Origin: Branchiostoma floridae
Lineage: Eukaryota > Chordata > Leptocardii > Amphioxiformes > Branchiostomatidae
Length of the DNA: 64,000 bases
Direction: 5' to 3'
Assembly: GCF_000003815.2 (NCBI RefSeq)
Contig: NC_049979.1
Span: 15,557,240 to 15,621,239 of the forward strand
The position numbers were made by a program, and so were the translations under genes. A model generated the notes under the pieces. It did no database searches, had not been told where the DNA came from, and was given only the letters and a program-made list of their open reading frames with translations. Positions within the stretch are counted from its first letter, which is position 1. Each line of letters starts with the position of its first letter. Positions 50,201 through 63,513 of this stretch are shown piece by piece.

Positions 50201-53200
50201 TCGGCAAACTAAAGACAGGTTACTCATCAACAAATGCAGACAAAAGAAGGGACCAGGGCCTTCACAGGCAGAGACAGGTTCATTGTGTTTTGGCCCAGCA
50301 GCAATTACACGCAGTGATCTAATTGTGTTTTTGTGCTGATGGTATGTTTTGAGTCAGTGGCTTTATATGGACAAAGTTTTGGGGTCAGTTTGAACCACAA
50401 GTTCCAAACAGTTGAAGAATTACTTCGGGTAACTACATGATATTGGTTCTCTATATTACAGGTATACCTAGCTGCTTACCTTCCAGTTTGTCAGCTCCAA
50501 CCAAAAATATGTTTATGATCAGCCCTTAAACAAGTGGTAGATCATGGTAACCTGCAAGCCCAGCAACAGCCCTGATGACACGTCAAGTGAGCTGTGGGTC
50601 AGGTAATCACAGGTAGAACACCTGGCAGGACTGATGTTTCCCACAATTCACATGTTTACAGCCAACCCAGTGATGTTTGGTCATGTCATAGGTGAAATCA
50701 ATCATAGACTGGTATTTCTGGTGAGTTGGACATGCTACAAACAATGTTACATTATTCCATTTGGGCATGTCTCTGATTGAATCCAATGGCGATACTGACA
50801 GCTGGACCTACAGCTCAACAGTAATGTAGAGAGAATTTTCTTAAGAAAAAAATGCCAGAAGTCAGAAGAGAGCAAGGAGCCTTGGAAGAAGGCTTGTAAA
50901 ATGTACTTGGCTTTTGTTGTTGCTCTGGTACTGAGTTCCTGCTTCAACAAGTGTATGTACATACATGTTACTACTGTTACTGTTACCATTGAACATTTTC
51001 ATTATATGACTTATACATAATTTGAGAAACAATTTCTTGGAGATGTTGTTACTAGCTGGTTTCTAAAGCTAAGGCCTGTTCTTCAGTGTTATGTGGAGCA
51101 GGCCTGGGGGTTGTGGTGTTTGCCATGCAGCCAGGTCTGGACAATGACATGTAACCACCAAACAGTGTCCACTTGATAAGCCCACAGTGTGGCCCAAGCT
51201 AAGCAGATCCCATTGAGCCAGTGTAAATGTTGTCCAGTCAAAGATAAACTTCTCTGTTTGTCCAGCAATGCTTCTATTCAGGCATGGCTGGGCAATGGTG
51301 GGCTGCCCAGTCCCATCATTGCTGGGAAACTGCACAAGGATGAAAACCATCCATTTGCTGAAGCAAAGGTCACACCAATATAGCCTGGGTACCATCCTAT
51401 TTCTACCGGGGCTCCTTACACTCACTTCCTCTACCGGGGCTCCTTACACTCACTTCCCTAAAAACATTTTTTAGGGGTAGCGAGTGTAAGGAGCCCCGGT
51501 AGAATACGGATGGTACTCAGGCGAACACCAATACAGTTGTGCCTTGGATGAGAAAACAATGCTAAAATGGAAGATCAACAAGAAAATAGTGCATGAGAAG
51601 CTTCGAAGCAATTATGCACTTTGGTACACACTGTTTTAGATTGGGAATGTAGCATTAAGTTACATAAAGTAAAGTAAACATGACAGGTAACCAAGATTGA
51701 ACAAACAAATTGTGCATAAAAAGGGTATGAAGAACTTACACTGTACATCAAAGGAGTAGCCAGAAAAGAGAAGTAGAATATTAAGAAGTTGTAAGAAGCA
51801 CTTGATCCTCCTCATTCTGGTTTAATGCTACATAGTATAGTACAGTCAGTAAGTACTACTGTTGAATAATATATTGTCTTGATTGAAGTACGTACCACAA
51901 ACAAACTAACTGTGTCCTTGTTCTGGCTCTGGTTTGAGGCCTTCTTGAAGGGTATGGTCTTAACTTGAGGTTATTGCTCAAATAAATGTGAAAAGGTACT
52001 CGTCCCATTTTATATGAACAATAACCTCAAATAAAGAATATACCCTGACTTGGAAACAACTTGAAGCACATTTGGATCTTGAAAAAGGTGATACAGTGGA
52101 TTCCAATTATTCGTATTACGCCTTTTCGGATAATTCGGGTAATTGCATAGAATTGCGAAATCCCAAACCATTTGCCATTCATTCTATTGTATAAGGCTTC
52201 GCAGAATTGGATAACCCCCGGTCTCAAACTTCGGGTTTTTGGATAGAATTACGTCAAATTATAGCGAATAAAATGGGAAAATATACGCTAAAACTTACAA
52301 AATGAGGCCAAAATTAACCAACAACTGTATGTCCGAAGGCATTTAATCATGAAAAGGACCGTAAGATAGGTAGATTCCACCGAAGATCTTGCCAATGCTG
52401 CTGCGGTAGCGTGCGAACATTGGTTAGGCGCCATTTTGATAGGTTGCCGAAAGGCATGATGGGCGAACGTCATGGGAACGTCAACACGCTTTTGAGTTCA
52501 TATTTCCCCTTCAGACAACGTCTAAACTTGGTTTACCCTACAAAATGTGTTTTTACATATCCACTGTCTCATTATTGAGCTGATTCGGCTGCACTACGTA
52601 GGTTTTTGCAGCGCACGTAACGCAACAGGGTCAATGAACTGTGATGTCGCAATCAGCCGCATTGAATGGCGGGATATTTCAAGCCACGCTACGACGCCAT
52701 TTTAAATGTTTTGAAAGTAAAATTTTCCGTCTTCCACCGCGAAAGACGGCGTCGAGTTTAAAATTTCAGCGTAACTTGTGGACACAAGATGTAAATAAGA
52801 AGGTGAAGAGTTTATCTCTCCAATACGGACCGTCATTTTGCTCAAAATTACGAAATCAACATAATTTTTTCCGGCATACAAGCGGAGTTGTGTTTGCCTT
52901 TGTTGTGGTTCATGCTCTCGGCAGTGCGAGTCAAGCGTATTTTTCTCCATGTTCATTTAGCCACCGACTTAAAAATCTTTATTAGATTTATCAGCGCACG
53001 TAAATTGTATAATATCGGAACGTATAATTATGTAAAGCTTGTAACTGGAATCTGTTCGATCTTTTGCTGGCTATTTAGTGATGTTGTAGATTCAAACAGT
53101 TGACGTTCCATTCGTTCAAAACAGTACTGTAGGTTATTAATAACTACTGCTTAGACTACTACTGCTCTAGATGAACAAATGTCTGATTCAAAAGTTTTGT

Positions 53201-56200
53201 AAATGAAGTTCCGTATTGTATGTGTGGTGTTTGTGTCTTGCGTAGTAGTAATCCTATATTTGCCCCCCTCCCGGCTCCCTTCGGGGCGTTAGTGGCCCAA
53301 CTTCGGACTGTTGGATACTTCGGACTATTGGATAAAATGCGCTGACAAATGAGCTATCCAAATAAGCGAATTCCACTGTATAATGTGCTATTCCAGTGAG
53401 AAGTCAAGAGACCTTGAAAAAATAGTCTTTTTGTCTTCTTTCTACCGGAATTTAGCACTCTGAGCTTAATGGTCGTACTAACCAGTACAATCACAAGACT
53501 CGTGACCCATGATCAAGTATTGATTGATATCAATTGATTAAGATCACTACTGTCACAGATATACAGATATACTATAAAATGACATCAAGGCAAGACATCA
53601 TTACATGTTCACAATCTATATAAAAGTATATTCACATAGTGAATATATTTCAGATCTGCATAAGGTTTCCCATCCAACAATCCCTGCACTCCTTTCCTGA
53701 GGACAGAGGTACACTGAGAATCAAACAAGTTGTTTAGACTCAGGGATCCCCAGAAATAGCTGCAGGGGCAGTATGGATGAAATACACAGATAAGTAGGTA
53801 ATTATCTGTGAGCCTGTGATAGATTGAGCCCTTGGGGTGTTATCTGGTTCCCTTGCACCTGTGACCCCCATGGGATTATGTCACATGTAGTATAGAAAGA
53901 CCAAGCTCCATAGTAGATGTTCCATAAAAAGTTGTTCCAAAAACCTGTGTGTTTTCCTTGAACAGAACTCATTAACTGCTAACTTTCAAGTGATGCCATC
54001 ACTATGATTATCTATAGGGCAGATATAGTTGATTGCCTGATACACGTTTTTCTCATACCTCAGAGAGACCCTGGCAGGTCAATGTAAAGTTGCACATAAT
54101 AGTCTGTCTGGCACTTGATTTACTAGATGAAGTCTTGCAAAAGAGAGGCTATAGGGTTCATTATTGCATGGCTTGAAGGCATTCAGCTCTGGGTATGCAT
54201 AATCTGTTCTTAAGCACCATCCAAGGAGTTAGAGCCCTACTGCTTACAGCTCTGATGGCTTTATACTGTTGACAACCTTAAATTTGTGTCATTTGCTAAG
54301 GATAATTACATGTGGGGCAAACAACATAAGTGTAGATGGCTCTTGAGGAATTGCCACTCAAGTCTAAGGATGGGAGGTTTGGGCTTTGACTTCCTCAAGA
54401 ACTTAAAAAATGTCTAAGCATAGCAAACTTGACAGACAAAGAAAGGCTATTCACTACTTAAAAAAGCCAAGAGTGTCTCAAACAGAAATGATAGAGGTCA
54501 TCAGTTAGGAGTAGGTGGGGAGAAGGGTTAATTACTTCTTTGATCTACTAGTATTAGACTACATTCTTCCAAAGTCATGTCCCCAGTGTCACATCTGGTT
54601 GGTGGTCTCTTGACACAAAGTGATGCCAAAGACTGATTTCTTCTGCACGGATTTATTCCCTAAGGTTTTATTAAAAAGCTATGAACACTGAAATTGTAGT
54701 CCTCTGAGTTTTTACAGGAAATGTAACATGAGATCATATGATGACTGCACCCAAAAAAAGGTGCAGCATTATTGAATCACCTAGGGGACTTCAGTACCCA
54801 AATGGCACTTATAATCACTTGTTTCCAACAGAGATAGACTTTACCCTTAAAAGGCTATGTTGATTTAGCGCATGACCAATTCTTCACATACTTTCTCTCC
54901 CAGAGTTGTTGGAACTGCGTAAACAATACGCCAACATTGTCTTGCCCAAAATTGAATTCCTGTTTAGAGAATCAGCGACATCCTGGAACTTCATGTTATA
55001 GTGACAGACCAGGATGTACACTGGGAGGAGGATGTGAAATGGAAGAAAATGTTCCTCTTACAAAGATCACTCCCCTCCACATGTAAACAAAAAGGTCATG
55101 CAAATTCATTCATCACATCTCTAAAGTTCACAAAGGCTGATGAGTGGCACAAACATTATGTCCTTGGCACAGGTAAAAGTAATTGATCATCTCTTGTAGA
55201 CCTGCTTAACATTAGTTCTCCTGGGATTCCAGAGACAAACATTAGGAAAGGTAAAATTATTTTTCCATTGTTGCAGCTATATTTCTTGAAGATTTGGGCA
55301 AGTCCAGTCTTTAGTGTTGGAAGCTACAGTTTTAAAATCATAATTTCTTCTAAATGGTTTATTCAATTATAAAGGTGAGCGCTACTTTGCAAACAGCCAT
55401 TTTCAGAAAGGTGAATAACCGTAACCATTGTTTGTCCATCTAATTGTCCCTGTTAAAGCTGACATGCATGACAGATTGTGTTAGGCAGCCTGTAGTGCTA
55501 GAATGGTTGTCCACGTTCAAAGAAAACCGCTGCCTTTCCAGTCTCAGGTTCAGACAAACACTTGGGGAAGCACACAGCGAAGGAGAGGTTGAAAGAAGTT
55601 TGTATGTCCACGTCGTGTGCAATCTATTTTTAGCTGGCTTGAGATGACAGGTATTGTATGGAATAAGGAATGTGTGTAGACATGTTGATTTTACAAATAC
55701 AAAATGCCTCAGTATAACATAACAGAGCACTTGGACTGCTTTTTAAAGATGTGGTGACTTTCACTTGAAGTGTGGATTAAAGGAATGCAATACAAAACAG
55801 TTTATTTTAGCACCCACAGGATCAATTGTAAAAGTGTAGATATTATTTCTGTTTGATTGCTCCCGGCTGATGTTCCAGTTTAACTGACATGGTAATAACT
55901 GAAGGCATGCTCCAGATAATGGCCCATTTATTAAAATAAATGACATATTGATTGACTTGCCTAAAATGAAGTCACATATTGGGTCAGTCCTGAATGGCTA
56001 TCCAAGACAAAAATAGATTATACCTGGTGAATACCGATTCTTTCTAACCCTGCATAAATATGAGTAGCATAGATACTAGCTTTTGTTGATACACTTACAT
56101 TTAGCAAATACATGTAGATTACAGCTCAAAAACAAAACCAGAGATGTAGTGTTTATTCATAGATAGAAAAAAGAAATACCACTCCCTTTTTACGTGCAAT

Positions 56201-59200
56201 GTTGTCATCCATCATCATAAGTTACATGTATAAATGCCTTAGATATTCTACCCAAAATTCCTTACTGTAGGGTCATATCATCAGTTTGTAAATGGCATTG
56301 ATAGACATTCGATATAGAAAGATATTCTGTGTGCACAGATGGTCTTTAAACTTAAAGGTGGACATTTGATCATCTTGATGTCCTTCAGGAAGTTGAAAAT
56401 TGAGATTTTGTTACCGGTAATACATGTGTTAGCATAATGGGTATGATACATAATCTTTGTACATTATTTGCACAATGGTAGAACCAACAGGACACAGCAC
56501 AAACTGAAAATATTTTGCAGGAGGCAAACGTGCCTGGACACTTTAGAACTACAGCACTGCCAAACAGCAGGCACGTAAAGGTACATTTGGGCATTATTTT
56601 GTTGGACAAAACATTCCCATCATTCTACTATTTCTAGCTGTAATTGCATCTTATGGAGAGGTTTGTAAACATCATCCTGTAATGACAAGTCAGCACTTGG
56701 CAAAATTAGTTGCTAACATTGGGTGTTGGGATTATCTGAGAACAGGGTCATTTGTAGCCTTAACCAAGCCAACTCAAGACCAGACACACTGATGTCTCTT
56801 TATTGCCACCAATGAACTTCCATAAAGCCCTGCATAATGACTGTAAAAACATGTGTAAGTGGGGTAAAGATGGTAACTCCCGGTTCTTTTTGGGAATCTG
56901 CTACAAGAGTTCGACACTAGAGGGAAATGACCACACGGACACGAGGCATTCTCTGTTCACACAAAGGCTTTGCTCTCAAGACAGCCTCACCTGGACGTAA
57001 CCATGGATCAACTGAGCCCCTGAGCAACAAGCCTTGAATTTATTCATCTTCTTCTAACACCTTATCGCGAGACGTGTGTCTCGGGTTCACTCCAGGAAGT
57101 ACCTTTACCATACATATCATAACAATGAAGAAACCTTTGATTTGGCTTTGTTGTTTTGCTAATGAGTTCTATGGCTTCAGTGTGAATTACAATAACACAT
57201 GCTAATGGTTCTTATGGGTTCTGTGTGAAGTACACTAACATATGGGGACTGACCCCAGCTTGTAGTCTCCAGTCAATGCAAATTACAGTTATCACCTCAG
57301 CGTTATGGCACTGTCACAATCAGCATACTAATTCTAGTCCTAGCAAAATGACAGCAAACAATACAAAATGGACTACAATATTTTGGTATTCTGCCCTACT
57401 TACACATGAAACAAGTTATGATATTCATGGCCTCACACAGAGACCCAAGGACACTTTATGACAGGTATTACAGTGTTCTCACCCCACAGAAACGTGCACG
57501 GCTGCACATATTTCTTGCTTTAGTCTCTTGGGAGTGATCGATTTTGAAATAAATGTTGTATGATCGGGCAATGAATATTAGTTACATCTTTCTATCCAAA
57601 AAAGATAGATACATGGTGGGAAATATGTTCTTTGAGACTTAGCATGACTAAACATAATTTCAGCTGCATCAAGTACCAAACAACGCCCAGTATAAAACCT
57701 TTACTTGTTTTGTTAATAGCAACAACTGTAGCTGTTAGTCAAAAGGATGAACAAGGCTAGTGAGAGATTAGCTTGAAAATGAGAGACAGTTATCTTTGTG
57801 TGAGTGTGGAATTATTTATGAGTCCTGCAGGTTCAATAGATATCTGAGTCACGACACAGTGCTTGTTACTGTGGTTGTTATCCTCAGGTGGGAACTTACG
57901 CTCCACTTAACTTAGGGATATGAACCTATCTTTTGAATCACCGAGTATTCTCCAAAGACTAAACTGCTTAAAAACCTCTCACTAATAGAGGTCCTGCTTT
58001 GACATCTGTCTGGCAAATGCCTGAAGATATTAAAAGCACCACAGGGACAATACTTAGTGATGGCTAAGTACAATACACTTTTCTAATATGCATTGCATTT
58101 GGCATGGTTAAAGCTAGCAACTACCGGTAATTGAAATGCAGAAATTGTAAGATCATTATCTCTGCCAGACAGTAATCTGTCATATGTTTGTGAATTTGTT
58201 ATCTGGTAGTATTGAATAATATCTCGGACCATGCATTTTGCAAGGTATTCACTGATATGATGTATATCTTGCCTGTCAATATCACATGTGGTTGACAAAC
58301 AGAAATAATGAACTTAGTCGAATCTTGTCAAGTTCATCAGAAAGTAGGAATCCAAGTCAAATCTGTTTATACAGAGGAGGAATGCATGTACAGTGAATTG
58401 AAAATCATGACATTCTTTAGTATTGTAAGGCATTTTATGTGGACATTGTGGTAGATGCAATCTGATCCCCATTGCTGTACACAAAAATATATAGGCACAA
58501 TATACCAGCATTACTAGTTGTAAATAAAAGCTTTATGTTCTAACTAAATAAAAATGTTTTCCTTTTGTCCATGCAGGAAGATGAAGATTATGAAATAGAG
58601 ATTGACATAGACGAAATGTTAGAACTCCAAACAGAAGAGGAAAGGGTAGAATTTTTGAAGGTATGACACTTTCTTTTTCTTATCTCTAACTGCATTCCAT
58701 GATAGTTACAGTGTTTGTTCTGGTCCTCCTTCCAAGAAGTAATAATCATGATGTTTAGGTGCCATTATCAACATGTGTCCTGTAAGTTGTTCCAAAAGGA
58801 TCTGGCACTTCTAAGGATATTGACTTGAAATTTCACGACGTTTTCTGAATGCTGACTGCTCTGTAGTCTTCAGTATGTGTGTGAGGTTAATCAAATAAGA
58901 CGTGACTTTAGCATGTTGGAATGAGGAAACGAAATATGTGTGCCTGAGGGGGAGCAAACGTTCGGTGACGGTACAAACTTTGGACATGAATGTAAGGGAG
59001 TTATGTATATATTTACCTAGTCCTAGGTAAACGACTCTCATGAATTCCTCACTGACTAATGGCACACAAATACTGTGGTGGCCCGGCGGTTGGTGACCCT
59101 GCATATGGCCCTAGAGGTTGGGAGTTTCAATTTCAGCTGTTCTAGATCACCCAACCACTGGAAAAGGTTGCAGTCTATTGAGTCATGGTCTGCTGTTCTG

Positions 59201-60981
59201 TGCATTTGTCAAAACGAGCTAGGAGAATTTTTCCAGTACAACATGTACAATGAACCTGAACATAGTGCAGGTATTGTTTCCTGTCACAACCAGTGGAAGA
59301 TTGGCCCTGTACAGTGAGCTATACTGCTTTGAGCTCCATTGGTCCCCAAGTCTTTGTACAGAAGATTGGACCACCTGTGCAGCAAGACAGTACCTCACGA
59401 ATAGTCCAATGAAATATTGATAAGTCACAGGTGAAAAATTGTCAGTGGGTTGTTCAAATATCATGGCCCGACCATGACCTCTGCTTTGTTGAACAGAAAC
59501 AGACAAAAGATAATCAATGAGGAAATACATTGATCAGCCATTGGATGGCAGCTAATCGGACATACAACGTCACATTCATGTAGCAGAGAGAGGCCATGAA
59601 AGGAAGAATCCTGTCCCTACCCCAAGTTGGCCATTAATCAGAAAGAAGCACAGGATTTACACCAAGAGAAAAGAAAGTATATGGCTACTGGATGCTTCTG
59701 TTGTAAATTTAGACAGAAATACTTTTTACCATATTTATAGACATAGTGAATCATACATGGGAGATAGTGGCTCTGGAAAATTGACTCTGGTTCCCTAAGA
59801 AAATTCAAAATCTTACCAGTACACGGATGGAGATATTTCCCAGGGAACTATTGTAGGACATGCTGTATAATGCCTCAACAGAAGGTGGCAGTATAGTATA
59901 AGAATTACCTTCTTTTACATTATCCTTTTTCTCATTACAGGAATTGCTCGTTGATTGTAAGAAGCCAACAGATGTAAGTACATGTATCAGTGATTTGTTT
60001 CTCTTGTTCTGTAGGTTATAAAAATGGATTCCAAATTCATTTCTTTGTCTTTTATTTAAGATTTACAACCTTGGTGGAAACAAAACAGGTCCCATCAGTT
60101 TTACCAGGTGTGACCCTGAAAACCAGCATAGTATGTACAAAAAATTATAGCAGAGTTGCAGAAGCTCTTTGCTGTAAGTTTTTGCCCGCTACGACACTAT
60201 GCTGGTGGCAATATTTCATCCCTTAGTTTGATAAATTCAAATTTGACGTGTACAAGTCCCACTGGATTAAAGCATACAACAAGAGGAAAGAACCCAGAAT
60301 CTATCTAAAGCTGCATTTGGGATGAATCACAGTGTCTTGTAATTTGTTACCATTTTGCACCAGACAATTCAAAAGATTGTTAAATCAATATTTCATGCTC
60401 TATACTTGTTATGCCAAATATCTCTCAGATATGACAAAGATCTTCATTGATCTCTTTCATGTTCCAAAGCATAAGTGGTTAGAAAGTCACCGTGTCCAGA
60501 GAATTAGGCCCAAGTACATGCAATCTGGACATGAAGTGACAACTTAACTGTCTGATAACTATATCGGCAGTCGCTTGTGACTAAGCATCAGAATCCACGT
60601 CAGATCAGGCCTTTCAGGCCTCAGTTGGATACTAAGCTCGGGTAAAACAAACTTTGGCCAGAAGATGTAAAACCAAATAGATTTGAGCAACAGGGAGGAA
60701 CAGTTTTATCTTTATATTAGGAGACCTTTGAGAGGTCTCCTAATATAGAGATTTAGAAAAAGAATTGATTTAGATATTTTGCTCCAATTTATTTCAGCAA
60801 AACTCCAAGGACAACTGTCAAAACTGGTGCCGATGTGCAGAAAACATTTTATCACTTTTCAAAACACAATCATGAAATCTGTTTACAATCCTGTTCTTTT
60901 CTATACCCACAGGAATTCATTCAGGAGCTGCTGCAGCGAGTCCAGAAGCTTCAGAAATTGAGTGGAAACTCAGCAAGATAA
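47297..60981 (+). CDS. PPP1R14C: Protein phosphatase 1 inhibitor of the PPP1R14 (CPI-17/KEPI) family
   Basis: PPP1R14 proteins, once phosphorylated on a conserved threonine, inhibit PP1 and myosin phosphatase in the cytoplasm. Coding exons: 47,297-47,479; 58,577-58,660; 59,941-59,973; 60,913-60,981, all phase 0 with GT-AG junctions. The 122-aa product starts MAARVSFGSPSD. It has the inhibitory segment NVKATVKYNR with Thr32 in the place of CPI-17 Thr38 (RVTVKYDR), then LEEWVDEALRDIYECD, the acidic EDEDYEIEIDIDEMLELQ, ELLVDCKKPTDEFIQELL and RVQKLQKLSGNSAR. This is the complete four-helix PHIN core, with shorter termini than the 145-165-aa vertebrate members. The family member cannot be settled, since amphioxus would predate the vertebrate split; the C symbol follows the linkage with PCMT1 and IYD. 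The start is the first in-frame ATG (GTCATGG). Confidence 0.9.
51381..51524. mobile_element. Foldback (hairpin) MITE with internal 28-bp duplication
   Basis: GCCTGGGTACCATCC at the left and GGATGGTACTCAGGC at the right are the ends of a long inverted repeat whose arms contain TCTACCGGGGCTCCTTACAC and its complement. The left arm has this block twice in tandem (51,402-51,429 and 51,430-51,457, identical). A perfect 9-bp duplication, ACACCAATA, flanks the element (51,372-51,380 and 51,525-51,533). There is no coding capacity. Confidence 0.85.
52094..53378. mobile_element. Non-autonomous pogo/Tigger-like DNA transposon
   Basis: The left end, CAGTGGATTCCAATTATTCG, and the right end, AAGCGAATTCCACTG, are imperfect inverted repeats with TA on both sides (52,092-52,093 and 53,379-53,380). 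Subterminal TTCGGATAATTCGGG and the related CGGACTATTGGATAA resemble Tigger-type ends. The 1,285-bp interior has open frames (114 codons on the plus strand from 52,641; a minus frame from ATG 52,434 in AAAATGGCGCC context) but no transposase motif I recognise. Confidence 0.8.
59076..59137 (+). mobile_element. tRNA-derived SINE remnant
   Basis: GTGGCCCGGCGGTTGGTGA resembles a tRNA A-box region. About 30 bases later GAGGTTGGGAGTTTCAATTT resembles a decayed B box (GGTTGGGAGTTCGAATCC type). Spacing fits a tRNA-like SINE head. It lies in PPP1R14 intron 2 in the plus orientation. It is too decayed to be a functional tRNA gene. Confidence 0.45.
60713..60747. repeat. Perfect 15-bp inverted repeat
   Basis: TATATTAGGAGACCT and AGGTCTCCTAATATA are separated by a 5-base loop (TTGAG), giving a perfect stem in PPP1R14 intron 3, about 165 bp before the last exon. 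It may be a minimal MITE or an RNA hairpin. Confidence 0.85.
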
Positions 60982-61895
60982 CTAACTGTACACCTGTCAG
61001 TCATCTCCTACCTTATCACCTGCAGCAAGACACAAGATTCCACAGAAATCTGCACCATTCCGTGTTTGATAGTGAGTTGGTGATGTCACAGAAGTACATC
61101 TTGTTTGTACTACAGAAAAATTTATGTATTTTGTACATTATATGTACTGTAATAGTGACAGAATGTTAACGATTTAGCTGTATATCTGTCAATTTCTAAA
61201 ATTCAAAAGAGGACTTAACTGTCTATTTTCTTTTAGCTTTTGATATAGGATATATTCCAGTATTAACTATAAATTTTTTGCTAAATTGCTTTTGAAATAC
61301 AGGATTTTAAGATAATATTCACATGTTTCAACAAGACTATTTTCAGGTCATATATATTGTTTATATGTCAAAATATCTATTTCTTCCCTGTAAACAAACA
61401 TTTTGGGTATTGCTAGTTTGGCAACACAACAAGGCAGTGCCTGTTATTGTAAGTAACACTTGTTCCCGAGTGTCAAAGAATGTGCTTGGCCTTGTAACAA
61501 TCTTTCAGCCATAGATATAAAAGAAAAGAATGAAGGTAGGTATTATGTAAATCTTACAGTCTAAGAAATGTATCACATGCATGTTTTTGAACATAGCAGT
61601 TTTTACTCAAATGTTGATATAAAAAAGGTACTTTTAGATAGATATTCATATTTTTAGTTTTTTGTTGTTGCACTTAATTGAAGTCAATTGATCTGGGCTG
61701 CTAATACAAAATTACTTGTACATAGTGACAATGCAGTCTTACACTTCCATCAAATCACAATCCTAGATGTTATAAAGTAATATACGCTGCAGAATTCTAT
61801 TTCCATTTTGTGTACTGAAAGTGTTGCCTGTGCTACATGTGAAATATCTTCCAACAGTTGTCAGTAATGTTAGTGTAACATGCTTATCAACGTAA

Positions 61896-61901
61896 AATAA
61901 A
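61896..61901 (+). terminator. Candidate polyadenylation signal of PPP1R14
   Basis: AATAAA lies about 915 bp past the stop codon in an A/T-rich 3' UTR. No other plus-strand gene follows. The choice among A/T-rich hexamers is uncertain. Confidence 0.3.
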
Positions 61902-62078
61902 AAGGTGATGGACACCTTAACTGATGAATTCTTGCCTCAGTCATTTCTGTTTGAAAGCTGAAGGCCAAAGGCCATACACTCCAGAGTAGATCTCCAACCT
62001 GTATTCAGTTGTAAAACATAGGGGATAAGGAAACATTTGACATAATTATGAGTAATATAGCACAATCATAGTTCTTAA

Positions 62079-62593
62079 AGGGACATAATGTAAATAAGAA
62101 AGTCACTGTTTTCGGCCATTTTTTTACATTATGAGTTGATCTACCTTATTACACTGCACAGCAATATTTACAACGTATTGATACGACTTTGTTGTGCCGC
62201 CAGAACGTCTCGAAATATGCGCACTTCCCTTCGCCGCTTGAGTTGTCCGCCATTTTATCCAACTCTCCGACGAACCAAAGTGCGCTTTAGAACGTGTTCG
62301 GTGGTTTGCTCGAATCGTTACTAAAGTTTGTTGAAAGTCCCTCAGCCTGCGAAGCTCCGAGGATCTGCGACCGCAACGGTCGATCTGGAAATCTACGGCC
62401 GGCTTACTTCCGGTAGGCTGCCCGGAAGTAAGTGAATTTGGTCGTGGCTTACTTTGGCATTGTTAATTAGTGCTAGAAATGTGATAGAATGATGAAGATA
62501 AGTTGGAAATAAGTTACAAATGTCAATATGACTGGAGATTTTAAAGTTCAGAACCTTTGAAATTTTGGCGCCAAATTTCTACAATATGTCCCT
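62079..62593. mobile_element. MITE with AGGGACATA termini at TTAA sites
   Basis: The left end, AGGGACATAATGTAAA, and the right end, TACAATATGTCCCT, are inverted repeats (13 of 15 bases), each bordered by TTAA (62,075-62,078 and 62,594-62,597). TTAA duplication is a piggyBac trait, though the termini are not classic for that group. A minus-strand frame from ATG 62,253 (AAAATGGCGG context) runs 34 codons and includes RCKYCC. It lies between PPP1R14 and IYD. Confidence 0.7.
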
Positions 62594-63513
62594 TTAAAGT
62601 TTTGGTAGTTTGTATGCTGCCTTCCTCAGGGCTAAAGTGACTGATGCTGAAAACATAGGAAGGTACCAGATAGCCTACTGAAATACTGGCATTTAAGAGA
62701 AATTTAATGATTGTGTACAAGAAAATACCCAATGATCTACATGTACCATCCTGATAAAAATTGTTAATAGATCAGTGTAAAATTTCTGCCACTCAGGTGA
62801 AGAGGACTGACCGACAGTTCTCACCTGTCATGACTTTATCGTTTCACCACAGCAGAGCATTATGACTCAAACAAGGTCATTTGTTTCTTAGTGTAACTCT
62901 TACTCATATCCTGATGTGTATGACTGGGCCTTCAGCTGGGTTAGTCTGATGCTCTGTGCATCATGTGAATAAAGCTGTGTTTTATGTGGTAAACCTATCT
63001 GTGGAGCCTTCTGGCATCTCGTCATAGACCCAGTAAGACCTGTTAAGACTTCAGAAACCTCTATGATCTGTGACCTGTGTAAAGGTTCAAAATACCATGA
63101 ACTCGGGACAGAAACTTTGCATTTTACTTGAATCACTTAAGGGCTTAAGTACAGACATATTACAATCTTTCTGTAATGTTAAACCCAAAGAAGCTTTCAT
63201 ACAACCGACATGTTGATTCCTACTTCTCAGGAAGTACATATGACAATCTCTGTCCAATGTGCTTTAAATGTACTTGGCCAGTTAACTTGATTATATCATG
63301 GTGTCCTTGTGACCCTTCCTAAATGAAACAGGAACTGTAACATCATTGTGAGTAAAGCCAAAGGGGTAATCTAACACTGCAGGCTCCATACTTAATCTCT
63401 CCAAACCTCTTCTGACCTTTGATAACATGTACATCAAACCAAAGTATCATTGGTGGTAAAACTCACAGGGATAGACAAACCTGCAGACCTGGTATTGCTG
63501 ACCTACATTAACG

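Larger units (their letters stand above)
47480..58576 (+). other. PPP1R14C: PPP1R14 intron 1 (11.1 kb)
   Basis: A GTGAGT donor opens and an ATGCAG acceptor closes this intron. Its recognisable contents are the foldback element at 51,381-51,524 and the Tigger-like element at 52,094-53,378. A small direct duplication, AATCAGTAGGTTCC, lies at about 49,500-49,540. No other gene was recognised. Confidence 0.7.
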
